Positions 24,545-37,329 of a DNA stretch of 64,000 bases are shown here, one piece after another. The first letter of the stretch is position 1. Every line of letters starts with the position of its first letter. Position numbers and translations under genes: made by a program. This DNA is from Tubulanus polymorphus (taxonomy: Eukaryota; Nemertea; Palaeonemertea; Tubulaniformes; Tubulanidae): NCBI RefSeq assembly GCF_964204645.1, contig NC_134026.1:15890650-15954649 (forward strand). The letters run 5' to 3'. The notes under the pieces are model-generated. The model saw only the letters and a program-made list of their open reading frames with translations, made no database searches and was not told the DNA's origin.

Positions 24545-24640
24545 AAGCTGTTAGGAAATGGTATCAATGATCATGGGTCGCTTAAATGGCTCAGCATTTT
24601 TCTACGAAAGAAAAAGGTGAACAGAACTGTGTCATCTTGG
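24545..24640 (+). pseudogene. LINE reverse transcriptase fragment
   Basis: The plus-strand frame reads LLGNGINDHGSLKWLSIFL, closely resembling the RT relic at the left edge of the window. It covers only about 32 codons. Confidence 0.55.
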
Positions 24641-24839
24641 TATAAGATCTAACCAGTGGAGTAACGTAAGGTAGTATCCTAGGTCGCCTACTCTTCACTA
24701 TCGAATGATATTCAGAATAACCCAAAATATACAGGAGCAATGAATTTCCAAAACGACCTAATTGGGCTTGTTCCGTAAATGGTCAGAAACAAGGCACAAT
24801 ATGGATATAAGAAGAAAACCCAGGTTCAGATTATTTTAC

Positions 24840-25215
24840 GTTCGAGTGAAAAAGATTATTTCGAATGAAGATTACTCCTTGCTACAAAAAGACTATAACT
24901 AGTTCCACGAAAATTTTTTTTCTTTGGAATAAACACTTCGATCGAGCAATATACTTGTTCGAACAAAAATCTTATATTCGGAAAAGAAAATTTTGTTCGA
25001 ATGAAAACAATTCTGTTTGATCGAGCAATATATTTTTTGTACACAAGAAAAACTTTTTTTCTGCCACTAAAAATTTTTGGAGCGAAAACAAAAAAAAATT
25101 TGTTTGAACGAAATCAATTTTGTTTGATCGGACACAATATTTTTGGTTTGAACGAAAAACATTTTGATCTGACAAAAACATTTGTTCGAACGAAAAGATG
25201 TTCAAACGAAGCAAG
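24840..25215. repeat. degenerate TTCGAACGAAAA-type repeat patch
   Basis: Words such as TTGTTCGAACAAAAAT, GTTTGATCGAGCAATAT and TTTGAACGAAAAACATTTT recur in both orientations. It appears to be a decayed low-complexity or satellite-like patch; open frames here are an artefact of the repeat. Bases 25,216-25,912 hold nothing I recognise. Confidence 0.5.
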
Positions 25216-25912
25216 GATCTTTTTCATCTTGAGCTCCGCAGAAACTAAAGTAATCAGGAATTGACAAAATACCAGTTTCATTAATGATGAAAAACTCAAA
25301 TGACAACTCTGGTTTATAAAGCTGCCTGCTCAGACGAATGCCAACAGAGCTTAAAAAACAAAATTTTCATATGTAGGCCTACGTATGCGCTTAGGCCCGA
25401 AAGAAGGCGCTTAGGTCAATTGCTATTCAACCCTCCTATTCCTACACCTTATTTAACAGGGGTATCTGGTGTATTCGATTCGTAAAATCAATTTCATTTT
25501 AAGGATTATGAAGAAACAAATCTTTCGTTGCCGGATTTTTTATTGCAAATTCTGTTTGAAGTTCCATCCATGAGTCCGTAGATAATCACAGCTTTTTTGA
25601 AAACAGTTAGACACAGTAGGCCTAAAGGTCGCGTACAACTCAATAAACACTTTAATCGGCCTAGAAACGATCTCCGATCATCCACGGCATCGAAAACACT
25701 TACTCCGAATATCAAGCGTGAGCCCAGCTTACGGGTAAGAATGTGTTATATAGAGGTATTTTGTCAATATCCTGTGCATTTGGTAGAGATCGGTATGTAC
25801 TGTTGGCAAAGTAGAATATTGATAAATGGTTGAAGCCCGCGGCCGAATCAATGGTAGTAATAAATTCATTTATTTTGATACCTCCTCACTGCAACAGCAT
25901 TTTCCACCCACA

Positions 25913-26799
25913 TTAACCCTTTAAGGCTTTGATACATATTTATATGTATCATATTCAAATTGCGTTAAAACTTGACCCTACATTCTTCGACTCAGACACT
26001 AGTAATTTAGACAGTGATAGTGATGGTATTATGCATTTTATTGATGGAAATAGCTGTCTAGTAGTCAACATAAGCATTCTACAGCTTTTCTTAGTACAAA
26101 TTTTCTAATGATAATGTCCTGACCCAGGTTTTGCTCGCTTCCCATACATGCCCAATTTTGCTTTCAATTACCCTAAAAAACAAAGGGCACCCCCTGCTAG
26201 GAAAAAATAAACAGAAATAAAGTAGATCTATATATTACATCTATTTGCAGATATCCTATAATTTATAGAACTTTATTCATAACAGGTGTTTTAGAGCTTT
26301 GTTTGGACTTGTTCCGTGGAAAATATCTAAAAATGTCCATAATTTGCCATTTTATGAAAAAAAATCAAAATTATATATTTGTTTGGTCAACCATTCGAGA
26401 TGATAACATTGACCTATTGTGTTATAGTTTTTTGTTATAGTTACCTCAGACATTATGGGCAGACAAAACTGAGATTTATGCACTGCAATGAATGATATAT
26501 TACTGAAAATTTTGAAAATTGAAATAGTTTATGCTTTTTTTCCAAATTTTCTTGAAAAACGGTCCATTTCCATGGCAACAGCATCCTTGCTAGAATGCAT
26601 TATAGAAGACAGATAGTGGTTAATTTTGTTAGCCTATGATGTAAACTGATAGAAAAAGTTAATTTCATAAGCCTAAGCCTAGTGGTTTGATTTTTCTGAG
26701 CCTTTTATTGGGAAAGAGAAGGTCGTAAAATTTTGGGACAAAAAATCCAAAGTAGAGGGGAGATTTTTCAATGAAAAGATAAAAGTATTAAACGGTTAA
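25913..26799 (+). mobile_element. piggyBac-derived element, about 880 bp
   Basis: TTAA sites at 25,913-25,916 and 26,796-26,799 bound the element. The left terminus CCCTTTAAGGCTTTGATAC resembles the inverted right terminus CCGTTTAATACTTTTATC. Near the left end a reading segment SDTSNLDSDSDG is acidic like the N-terminus of piggyBac transposases. The rest of the transposase is deleted. Confidence 0.6.
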
Positions 26800-26915
26800 A
26801 CTAGCTGTTTGATGCCCGCGGCAAAATCACTGGGAGTAAAAAATATTTTTTGTACTTGATTTGATTCTAATGGTAAGGAGAAACTCGCAGCGGTTCCGCG
26901 GAACGACGATGTTGA

Positions 26916-27692
26916 GGCTGGCTTATGTCGACAAGCGACGCGACGCCTACCGACTACTACCGGCGCAACTGACAGCGACCGCGATCGCAGCCCAGCTTAT
27001 GTGGACTGCGCTCCGATTCCCAGCAACTGAGGACGACTAGCGAGATACGAGTTCCGCCCAGTTGCTTCCCTGCTTATGTCGGTACGATTACTGGCAAATG
27101 AGCCGACCACCGATGATCACGTGATAAGCATTTTGACAATAGATTTAAATTATTTTTAATTATTGGGAAATTTAATTCCAGTAGATAAGCTGTTTTTTCA
27201 GATCTTATTCTTTCTGATTCTCTTTTGAATACATCGTATAAAGATGGCCGCTTACACCATAGTTCTACCAATTTCGTTTCTAGATCTTCAGTCCAATCAT
27301 CTGCCGCGCTGAAGGTTTGGTTTACGTACGGAATTGCTTGAATTTTGAAAGTTATTGACTAATTACTAATGACGCTAACTAGCGGTCATAACTTGTACTA
27401 TGTATATGCTGTCTCTCATTGGCTGGAATTGCTGCGCTTAGTTCCGTCGCGTCACAGATGAGCTTATGTCGGTTGTGATCGAAAGCAACTGTCCGCCTAC
27501 CGTAGGCCGGAGTAGAACATGAGCAACTAGCCGGATACGGCTTGCGACGAATCGGTAGGCGTCGGGTTGCCGTTGCAACCCGGCTTATGTCGAACCGATA
27601 GAGCAACAACTGGTGCTATAGGCCGCCAGTTGCCACTAATCGGCGATAAGCCCAGTTGCGTCGGTAGGCGTCGCTGTCGACATTAGCCAGCC
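26916..27692. mobile_element. GC-rich DNA transposon with GGCTGGCTTATGTCGAC termini
   Basis: The left end GGCTGGCTTATGTCGACAAG and the inverted right end GGCTGGCTAATGTCGACAGC match, followed by the shared ACGCCTACCGAC. GCTTATGTCG and CGGTAGGCGTCG recur inside both subterminal regions. The element is strikingly GC-rich in an AT-rich setting, with an AT-rich core (about 27,120-27,400) and no gene. It resembles ISL2EU/Harbinger-like MITEs. No clear target duplication. Confidence 0.65.
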
Positions 27693-28263
27693 TTTAAGAC
27701 ACACGTCGATTCGTCGATCTTACAGCTCGACAGTGCTTTTAATAGTTAGAGTAGTTAATATCCAGTGGACCGATAAAGTGTACTGATGATGAAAATGGGT
27801 AATTGTTAAAATTACAGTTTGAAGACCGCGGCTGAATGTGAAGTCTTATACTTGAATTGATAATTGTGACGAGCAGCCTCCGGTGGATTTCGGGATGACG
27901 ACTCAGAAAAACATGTCGCCTCATTGAATGGGGCCCAATTTTCGATGTTTACGGCCAGACAGTGCTTTTATAGTAACGTCGATTCATCAAAATACCGACG
28001 GAGGATTTGTAGATCGAAGTGAGCTAAATGATATTATACGGATTGTATCGGAAACAGCGATAAGGTAAAAAAGCCTATGTACTTTCGACGTAAATAGTGT
28101 GGAAAGGGAAAAAAGAAATAAAATACGCAATAGGGTTTTCAGTGGAGAATAAAGAAACTTTATCAATAAATTTCATTCAATATGTAACAATTAATATCTT
28201 ATTATATTAATATTTTATTGTACTATTGTACTATTTTCAATATTATGAAAATTATAAAATATA
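27693..28263. other. no recognisable gene
   Basis: It contains a third copy of the short word group around 'GCCCGCGGC.GAAT' also seen at about 25,835 and 26,813, and nothing else recognisable. Confidence 0.45.
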
Positions 28264-31200
28264 AATATAGCTGCAAAGCAGCGATAACGGGTTTCTGCCT
28301 TGCTGGATAAGGAGCGCCATCTAGGGGTCAGCTGATAACATGGCTATATTGATCCACATGGGCTACTACGCGAAAAGTTCTAATGTACCAAGGTTAGGGG
28401 AAATGACACCGAGAATAACAAAGATACGGTACTTTTACCGTGCCCAAGTTGCCGGTTAGCGTACTATAGAATTACAATCGAAAAAACTGATGCTAGAATG
28501 AGTTTTCACCATCAACGCCCCCAAGTAGTTAGAATAGGAACTAATTATGTTAGGGATTCGTTGTATCTTATATCCAGGTACATGTATATCACTTTTCATA
28601 GAAATCCCTTTATCCGCTTAGTAGATATCAATTAAAATGCATTTCCAGCAACTTGTAGGTGGCGCTCCTAGAGAACCATATGAGTTACCTACTTAAACCA
28701 TACATCAATACAAGTGTCTTGTAAAGGGCTACTAACCACACATTCAAACAACGATTCTATTGGCAACGGTTAAGAACCTAGGAGCAGAAATCGTTGTTTT
28801 CACAGTCCCCTGGTGGTAGTTGCATGTACTAATCATGCAGGTTGGCATATTACACACATTTCTATGTACTTATACCAAGTTTTGTGATTTGCATAATAAA
28901 CCACATTACATAATAGACCACATTACATGCGAAAAATGGATGCTGAAATGAGTTTTAAAAATTTACGTCCCCTAGTGGTTAAAATAGGAACTAATTATGT
29001 GAGGGGTTCTTGTATTTAGTAACCAGGTACATGTGTATCAATTCTTATAGAAATCCATTCACACGCTTAGTCGATATAGATGAAAATGCGTTATCCAGCA
29101 TTTTATAGGTGGCGCTAGTGGAGAACCAAATGAGTTACATGGTTAAACCATACATCAATACAAGCGTCTTGTCAAGGGCTACTGATCACTCACGGCAACC
29201 ACGATTCTATCTCCAACGGTTAAGGAGCTAGGAGCAAAAATCTCATTAAAAAATTTGGGGGCCCATTTTCGAGCTCGTAGAGCCCAAACGGTTAATCGCA
29301 GATAGGGCGTGCCATTGACTTTTTTAACCTCCGGGCTGTTATGAACAACTTTCGTGCTCGCCCGAAGCTGAAAAGTCAAAGACAAAAAATTTTCTCACAC
29401 AGTTACTTTTCGATGTCAGAATTTTTAAAAGTAAAACACCCCCTGGTGGATGAACGGGGGCTCCAATCAAAGATCCCTGAGACTTACCTCGAGGTACCTG
29501 AATTCCGTACATCTCACGTAAGTTTCAAGTAAATCCGTTGAGCAATATTCTTGTTACTGGCGGAATTCGAAGTATTAAAGCTTATATATGATGCTCTAAC
29601 TTGTGTTGCCGAAGCAATATATGATGCTCTATAACATACGGCACAAACAAGGCCATAAAAATTCCTCAGTTGCGTTCAGTCGAGCAAGTACGTCCTAATT
29701 CAACAATCGATTCGTAGAAGGAAGAGATAAAAATATCACTACTACGTGTTTACTACAGATCTAGAACAACACAGCTCTATCGATATAAGGACACAGACAC
29801 AAACACACGTATTTAGGAGGCGCTGTTGGAATGACACGTAGGCAATACACATTCGTAGATGGATACTGTTTGAATCGGGCTTAAATTTCGATGTTTAGAG
29901 GCTCACAGTGAGTAAACAGTGCCTTTCTGATTAATATTATATACAGTATTTGTCAATGCAGCGTAGTACTTGTGATACAGAATGGTTTCACCTACAGTGA
30001 AAGTAAGTTGCAGTTGTTTATATCCTTCCAGTAAGACCCAGTGTGAAAAAGAATATAATAATAAATATAGCTGCAAAGCAGCGATAACGGGTTTCTGCCT
30101 TGCTGGATGCAATGTCGTACAAGGGTGCGTGCAAACATTTCACCGAAAGGAGCGCCACCTAGGGGTCAACTTATGACATGGATATGTTGACTTACAAGGG
30201 CTACTACGCGCAAAGTACTTATGTACCAAGTTTAGAGGAAATCGAGAATAGCGAAGATACAGTATTTTTACCATTCCCTAGTGGCAGTTGTATGAACTAA
30301 TTTTGGCGGTTTGCTTACTATACTTATGTATATGTACTCACACCAGGTTTTTGTTTAGGTCTATCATAAAATGACTGAATTACACGTAAGGAAACGGATG
30401 TTAGAATGAGTTTTCGAAATGTACTCCCCCTACTGGTTAGAATAGGAACTTATTATGTGAGGGGTTCGTTGTATCTCATATCCAGGTATACGTGTATCAA
30501 TTTTTATAGAAATCCCTTTATCCGCTTAGTAGATATGAATAAAAATGTATTTCCAGCGAAATGTAGGTGGCGCTCCTGAAGAACCATGTAAGTTACCTAC
30601 TTAAACCATACATCACTTGAAGTATCTTGAAAAGGGCTACTAACCACACATTGCAACCTCGATTCGATCGCCAACGGTTAAGGACCTAGGAGCAAAACTT
30701 GTTGTTTTCACAGTCCCCTGGTGGCAGTTGTATGAACTATTTATGCAGGAAGGAAATATTACACACATGTCTTCGTACTTATACCAAGTTTTGTGATTTT
30801 CACAATAAACAGACCGCATTAAATGCGAAAAATAGATGCTGAAATCGATTTTTCAAAATTTACGCCCTCTAGTGGTTAAAATGGGAACTAATCACATGAG
30901 GGGTTCGTTTCGTTTAGTAACCAGGTACATATGTGTATCAATTTTTATAGAAATCCATTGATAACCTTAGTCGATATAGATGGAAATGCGTATTCCAGCG
31001 TCTTATAGGTGGCGCTACTGGTGAACCATATGAGCTACATAGTTATACCATACATCAATACAAGCGTCTTTGCAAGGGCTACTGGTCACTCGTTGCAACC
31101 ACGATTCTATCTCCACCGGTTAAGGAGCTAGGAGCAAAAATCTCTTTGAAAAATTTGGGGGTCCATTTTCGAGCCCGTAGCGCCCAAACGGTTAATCGTA

Positions 31201-31907
31201 GATAGGGCGTGCCATTGACTTTTTTAACCTCCAGGCTGTTATGAACAACTTTCGTGCTCGGCCGAAGCTGAAAACTCAAAGAAAAAAATTTTTCTCACTA
31301 ACTTTTCGATGTCAGAATTTTCAAAAGTAAAACGCCCCCTGGTGGGTGAACGGGGTCCCCAATCAAAGATCCCTTCGACTCACCTCAAGGTACCTGTGAT
31401 CCGTACATCTCACGAAAGTTTCAAGTAAATCCGTCAAAAAATATTGTAATGCTAGCAGAATATAATCATCCAGGCTCTCGCGTACAGCTGCATTAATTAG
31501 CTCTATACAGGGAAGATACTGAGGCTAAATTCCTCAGTTGCGTTCACTCGAGACTGACCTCATTCAGTGCGCCACATACATATTAGAAGAGATAAAAATA
31601 CTAAAAAACTACAGATCTAGTACACCAGCTCTATTAATGCTTATAGGGACACTGACACAAACAGACGCACTGACGCGCTGTGGGAATGACACGTAGGCAA
31701 TACACATACGTAGATGGATACTGTTTGAATCGGGCTTAAATTTCGATGTTTAGAGGCTCACAGTGAGTAAACAGTGCAATTCTGATTAATATCACGTACA
31801 GTATTTGTCAATGCAGCGTAGTACTTGTGATACAGAATGGTTTCACCGACAGTGAAAGTAAGTTGCAGTTGTTTATATCCTTTCAGTAAGATCCAGTGTG
31901 AAAAAGA

Positions 31908-32290
<383 letters not shown>

Positions 32291-32545
32291 TATAGCTGCA
32301 AGCAGGGATAACGGGTTTCTGCCTTTCTGGATAGAATGTCGTACAGGGATGCGAGCAAAGATTTCACCCGAAATCAGTTCGATACATTCCGTTTTTTTAA
32401 AGAGTCCCACCTTGGGGTCAACTCGCAACATGGATATGTTGACCCACACGTGCTACTGCGCGCATGTGCTACTACGCGCAAAGTACTATTGCGCCAGGTT
32501 TTGGGGGAAATAACATCGAGAAGAACAAAGCTACGGTTTTTTTTA

Positions 32546-33596
32546 CCATTCCCTAGTGATAGTTTAAGCGCATATTCGGTTATAGTTCGGACAAACAGTC
32601 GACTAGATAAGAAAACCGAATTTGGCCCAACGCACAAATCTGGCCTATAGCCTATAGGGTAAACTATGCAGGAGGGAAGGCCTTTGTGTTACTATTAGTA
32701 GAGGAGTGACAAGTCAGTCTGACAAGTCAAGCGATCAGATGGGGACTACAATTCACATATGAAAATGACGTCCAATAACCATTATAAAAACATAATCACG
32801 AACGGTACCATCACTCCCCAGCATTACTGACTGTCACTGGTCTCTGGCTAGCAATCATTCTTTATCGGTGCAGTGGGTAGGTATTTTCAACTGACTTTGT
32901 TCTTCTATGACATAACCATCGCCGCTGCGTCACGATGTGATGTACATGTACAACGGACCTCCAATTTGTGATGTATAAACTGACTTTAGACCGTTTAATA
33001 TCAACGATTACAAGGTATCACGGACGCTGACATTTTCTTACAATAACTAGTATGACCCGCCTTTTGGACCGGACCAATTCAATTCAATTAAGAAAACGCG
33101 AACCGGTACAATAAATAAATAAACCGCTGTTGATTATTCGAATTATTGATATCCACGAACAAAACTAAACTATTATAGAATGTTTAAAAGGAACTGCTTT
33201 TAATAACAGTATGAATAAACTTACTTCACAAACAAGGAAGTACATTTTAACTTGGTCGAATGGTCGAACCCCAGTTATTCACAGTAACCTGTGATTTGGA
33301 TATTCTCGGAGCATTCCTTCTTTTTTCATTTATGAAATTACGTCACAAACTTTCAAATTCGCGCCAGTACGCCAGTATGCGCGCCATGATTGATGATTGC
33401 TATTTCCACCGGTGTTATCTTTAAGTAACTTCAAGTTTAAAATAGGAAGCACAGTACATCCATAGAAACTACGCGCAGCAAGAGACTGTTATATTATTAT
33501 CAGAGTTTAACATTTCGTTTAAAAGCTGTTAGTAGTCGAATCTGATAGAAGATGATTTTTATGTGACAAAATTTAGTGGAAAATATGTTAAAATAA
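32546..33596. other. no recognisable gene
   Basis: About 1 kb with no conserved coding motif. It separates the tandem-repeat array from the old Polinton-like copy. Confidence 0.5.
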
Positions 33597-33706
33597 TAAT
33601 CAGGAGGAATCCAATAGGGTTTCTGCCAAGGCAGCAGAAACCCTAATAATAATAATCAGCAGCAGGAATACAATAGGGTTTCTGCGAAGGCAGCAGAAAC
33701 CCTAAA
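33597..33706. repeat. AGGGTTTCTGC hairpin repeat, two further copies
   Basis: Same unit as at 32,192-32,290, again joined by AAT runs. The old virus-like element begins just after it. Confidence 0.8.
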
Positions 33707-33924
33707 TATGATACTTGTATAAAATACACCCCCTTTGTCTTTATCCCCCTTAGTCGTCTTAGTCGTTTTAGTCGTTTAGTAGTATAAGGAATATAAAAGT
33801 AGTTTTGGAAAATATTGAATAATTTTATATTCATTACTATTTCAATATTATAAAATTATGTTATTATTTTTCAATAATTAATTTGTCCATATTTTCTAAT
33901 TTAACAAAAATTTAATTTTTTTCA

Positions 33925-34797
33925 TTTCATAAATTCATATTCATATGGTAATTATAATCTCATTGATAATTTTGAACCATTTTATTTTTAAATTTTTCCA
34001 CATATTCATCATGTAAATCATGTGAAATTATCATTTTCCTCTAAAGCTTGTTTCATTGAAATTTTATATTTGTTTTAGAATAATTCTAAAAATCTCATAT
34101 TTTCTCTAAAATATTTTACAATTGAATTATATTTTTGATTTAAAACCCATGTAATCCCAAAATGTCTACCAGAAAAAGCTAAATAACATAATTTCTCTAA
34201 TTTTTGATTCATGTTAAGTTGCACAATCATCAATAATAAATAATGTATTCGTTGTTTTATAAATATCAATTGCTATTTCAATACAATCATTTAAGTTTTC
34301 TTTCACTATTTTAGGATCTCATAAAATAAATTTATTATTTATTATTTATTATTTATTATAACGTGCCACATTACTTTATCTGCAATTGTCTATGTATATT
34401 ATGTATATTTGGTTTGTTTGGTAAACTAGGAATGAATGTGAATTGGTGTATATGTCTGTGTGTATGTGAGAGTGTATGGACGAGGGATTAGGACTAGATT
34501 AAGCCAACTTTGGCTTCTCCTAATTCCTCGCATAATTTATTGGTACATTGTTTTCCATATATTGTGTATTCATTTGTAAACTCTGTAACAATCTTTTATG
34601 CAAATAAATCATATCATCATATCATGTTTAAAAACTGTATTTCTATTTTATGTTTTATTTCACTCGTATGTTGGACAAAATAATATTATATTATCGAAAT
34701 GATTTATACAAATATTTTCTGATAAATCTAATAGAAAATATGTTTTACCAGAAATTAACATATTATGTGGTTCAAAAATGGATAAATCTTTATTCAT
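33925..34797 (-). pseudogene. Polinton-like packaging ATPase, interrupted
   Basis: Minus-strand relic of the gene at 57,066-57,677. The start (TAAATG at 34,795-34,800) and N-terminal residues (FEPHNML) are conserved. The Walker A region is damaged by a short deletion, and LSENICINHFDNIILFCPTY follows. A foreign insert at about 34,325-34,640 splits the gene. The distal part keeps the Walker B-like FIIDDC and the SGRHFGIT segment, with several stops. Confidence 0.75.
34325..34640 (+). mobile_element. LINE 3'-end insertion inside the ATPase relic
   Basis: A non-AT-rich insert on the plus strand, absent from the good copy. It contains GGACGAGGGATTAGGACTAG and CTTTGGCTTCTCCTAATTCC, then AATAAATCATATCATCATATC at its right end, which looks like a polyadenylation signal plus a short-repeat tail of a CR1/L2-type LINE. 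The left edge has a run of ATTTATT units. Only the 3' end is present, as expected for a 5'-truncated insertion. Confidence 0.55.
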
Positions 34798-34799
34798 TT

Positions 34800-35494
34800 A
34801 TAATTTATTAATTTTACTTGATAACTCCATTAAATTAATCATCGTATCCTTTAAATTTTACTTAAGAATACTTTTTTCCTTTAACAGTTTTTGTCTATAA
34901 TACTTTTTAAATTTCATATTCTATTTCATCTGGATTTCGTACAAATGATAATTCTTGTTCATAATCTTGTTCATAGTCCTCTTATTCATAAACAAATGGT
35001 TTAGTAAATATGATTTTTTTGATTTTAAATATTTCTTCTGTAAATTTAGGAGTATAACCACAAATTCTAACATGTTGCCCTTTTCAAAATTTAGGTTCTC
35101 CAAAATCATGTGTTACAAATGCACCATATAAATTATTCCAAACTATTTCTGAATTTTCTATTTTTCTAGCATTTATTGGTTTCATATTTGTAGAACTACG
35201 TGTAGAATTATTATGACCTTTTACTAAATCATCTAATATATCAATATATTTATATGTTTCATTTGCTGTAAAATATTTCCACATTCTGGATTATAATGTT
35301 TTATTAAATCTTTCTATAACGGATGATTTTTTTATTTGAATGTGTATAACATTCTTTACCTTCATCAAATTGTATTTTATCTAGAATATTTTTTTTAAAC
35401 GCATTTGTCACTTCTAAACCAATTTTATTCTTAATTTCAATTGACCATGCATATCTACTAAAAATATATATAACATTTAATATCCAGAAATAAT
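34800..35494 (-). pseudogene. Polinton-like integrase, decayed and 5'-truncated
   Basis: Minus-strand relic of the integrase at 55,958. It begins abruptly at YFWILNVI (joined to the HNH relic at 35,493-35,495), keeps QFDEGKE (second catalytic Asp), the VWNNLYGAFVTHDFGEPKF segment and a C-terminal chromodomain relic (VKFKGYD). The third catalytic region is frameshifted. The first catalytic Asp lies in the deleted part. Confidence 0.8.
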
Positions 35495-35890
35495 CTGTTT
35501 TATACCTTTCATCTTGATAATTATTATTATACGCCTAAATATGCTCTCTATTATTTTCTCGCCATTGTTTATTCATTTTTTTTACATTTTTCCAGATTAT
35601 CCGTCGATATTGTATATTCATTTATTTATATATCTGTATATTTTTACATTTATTTATTATTTTCACGATATTGTTTAATATTATCTTTACATTATCTGGA
35701 TTATCTCTATAATATTGTTTACTATTTTGATTTTGACAGCTTTTGCAATTATTTCGTAAAAGATTTTAGCTAATCTTACGTTTATGAAATTCTGCTAATG
35801 GTCATTATATTTTCAACATGTCTTATGATTTATATTAACAACACCAGTATTATTTGTAATAGTTATAGTTTGTGGTTCTTCTGTCTCCAT
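35493..35890 (-). pseudogene. HNH endonuclease N-terminal half, fused to the integrase relic by deletion
   Basis: Starts with TAAATG at 35,888-35,893 and reads METEEPQTITITNNTGVVNI, closely matching the ORF at 52,548. It runs through decayed Cys positions to RYKTD, the fifth to eighth residues of the second HNH ORF in the good copy, in one continuous frame across the point where the good copy is split. It then joins the integrase directly, so everything homologous to 52.8-56.26 kb has been deleted. Confidence 0.75.
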
Positions 35891-35944
35891 TTATTACACA
35901 CAATTTTTATAATAATTATTGACATGATAAATTTCTATTCATAA

Positions 35945-36435
35945 TGTTATTTTCTTTACCTTCCTCCTTTTTAAATTTCAAATATCCGTCTAAATTACAA
36001 CCATATGCGACTGTGTGAATTCCGTTGTTTAAGATTTATCTTTTATCATCGATAGGATTTAAACTCATTTTTTCTATTTCTTCAATAAACATTTCTTGAT
36101 CTTCTGATCTCAGACATTTGATTTTGTTTTTTGCTAACTTCTTCATTAAAAATACAATTTTTATATTCTTTAAAATGAATATTTTTTTCAACAACATGCT
36201 TTGTTATTCCTTTTAATTTTTTTGATCCATGAGTTTTAGTTTTATATGGACACATTTTTGATCTAATTCTTATCATTTCTTTCAAAATCATGTACTAAAT
36301 TATTTGTTTTTATTTTCAAAATATAATAATCAAAGCGTCAAAATGAAGTATTTCTATATTTTTTTCTCCAAAATGTGGTCGTAAAACATAATAATAAAAT
36401 TCATACATTAATAATTTTGATATTTATAAAACTGA
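35945..36435 (-). pseudogene. protein-primed-type DNA polymerase B, C-terminal relic
   Basis: The minus strand reads VL.ISKLLMYEFYYYVLRPHF, the KP...SKLLMYEF.Y motif after the B-family polymerase fingers. It continues with LHFDALIII, a decayed YxDTDS motif C, and then RIRSKMCPYKT.. and KNIHFKEYKNCIF. The last part ends MSLNPIDDKR then a stop then ILNNGIHTVAYG, matching the conserved C-terminal tail of DNA_pol_B_2-type polymerases of Polinton-like elements. Stops and shifts are frequent. No polymerase is visible in the good copy inside this window. Confidence 0.75.
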
Positions 36436-36439
36436 AGCT

Positions 36440-37078
36440 CCACCATGAATTGGTTTATTAAAATTTCATCGATGTTCTTTTCATTTTTACTGCTGCTAAA
36501 TTTTCATCAAATTCATCCTAAAAATATTGGATACGTTTGTGAATGTCTAATTCTTTTTCCATTAGTAACTAATTCAATACCATTTCCATTTCTAATATTT
36601 TCAAATTCACATACATTTATTTTCATATTATCCAAATGTACTTTAGATAATTTATGTTTTGAAAAATTACTACGACTTGTATATTTATCACAGACTTCAC
36701 AATATTTATCATTATCATTATCTTTTTCATTAATATCATCATTGATATTATCCAACTTATTGATATCTTCATTATGCTTAGATGAATTGATATAAGTTGC
36801 CCAATTCTTTTACTTTAATATTCTTTACATACGTCACAATATTTTTCATTTGTTTGAATATCAGTTTCAATTTTTGAATTAGATTTTTGAATTAGAAGGT
36901 TTAATATCTATATTTTCATTATAATTAGATGTAGATTCAATATTGTTATCTTCTATTTTACTTATTCTATATTTGAATTGATTATAAAATTCTCCAAAAT
37001 ACTTACTATATTTATAAGGTATTATATAATATATATCCGATATGGTTTCTATTTTATATGTTCCTCTCTACATTTATT
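36440..37078 (-). pseudogene. C2H2-like zinc-finger protein of the element, decayed
   Basis: Minus-strand relic of the gene at 58,058-58,945. The 80-codon open part (36,513-36,755) has KYCEVCDKYTSRSNFSKHKL..H, a C2H2-like finger, and an Asp/Asn-rich linker. A second Cys-pair segment lies upstream at about 36,800-36,850. The start region near 37,075 has a stop directly after the ATG. It abuts the polymerase relic at about 36,437, an adjacency not present in the good copy. Confidence 0.65.
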
Positions 37079-37084
37079 ATACAA

Positions 37085-37320
37085 TTTTTTCATTAAAAAT
37101 GATTTTATCAATACATAACAATATATATTGTCAATCGCTGTATTTACGAATGTATATACAGTGATTGACAATATATATTGTTATGTATATAGCGTGTATA
37201 TGTATGTACTAATTCTACTAAAACGACTTAAGACACTTAAGACACTAAGACATAGGGGATACGTATTAAATCCATATAAAGATTATTATATTGTTTTAAT
37301 AAATAATACTGTGTAACTGA
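37085..37320. mobile_element. small insert with 33-bp palindromic arms
   Basis: The good copy has only about 30 bp here (58,946-58,977), so about 235 bp were inserted. Arms 37,111-37,143 and 37,156-37,188 are reverse complements with one mismatch around a 12-bp loop. To the right, CGACTTAAGACACTTAAGAC-type words are an inverted match to those at 33,745-33,785. Confidence 0.65.
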
Positions 37321-37329
37321 GAATAAGTT

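Noticed and set aside
24840-25300. Several 61-87 aa ORFs rich in Phe and Asn
   Set aside because: They arise from the TTCGAACGAAAA repeat patch read in many frames.
29179-31279. Similar minus-strand ORFs of 66-68 aa at the same place in both 1.8-kb units
   Set aside because: Conservation follows from the duplication itself; the units are otherwise noncoding and no motif or start context supports a gene.
32336-32650. Overlapping ORFs of 104 and 87 aa on opposite strands
   Set aside because: They lie in and just beyond the diverged third repeat unit and show no conserved domain.
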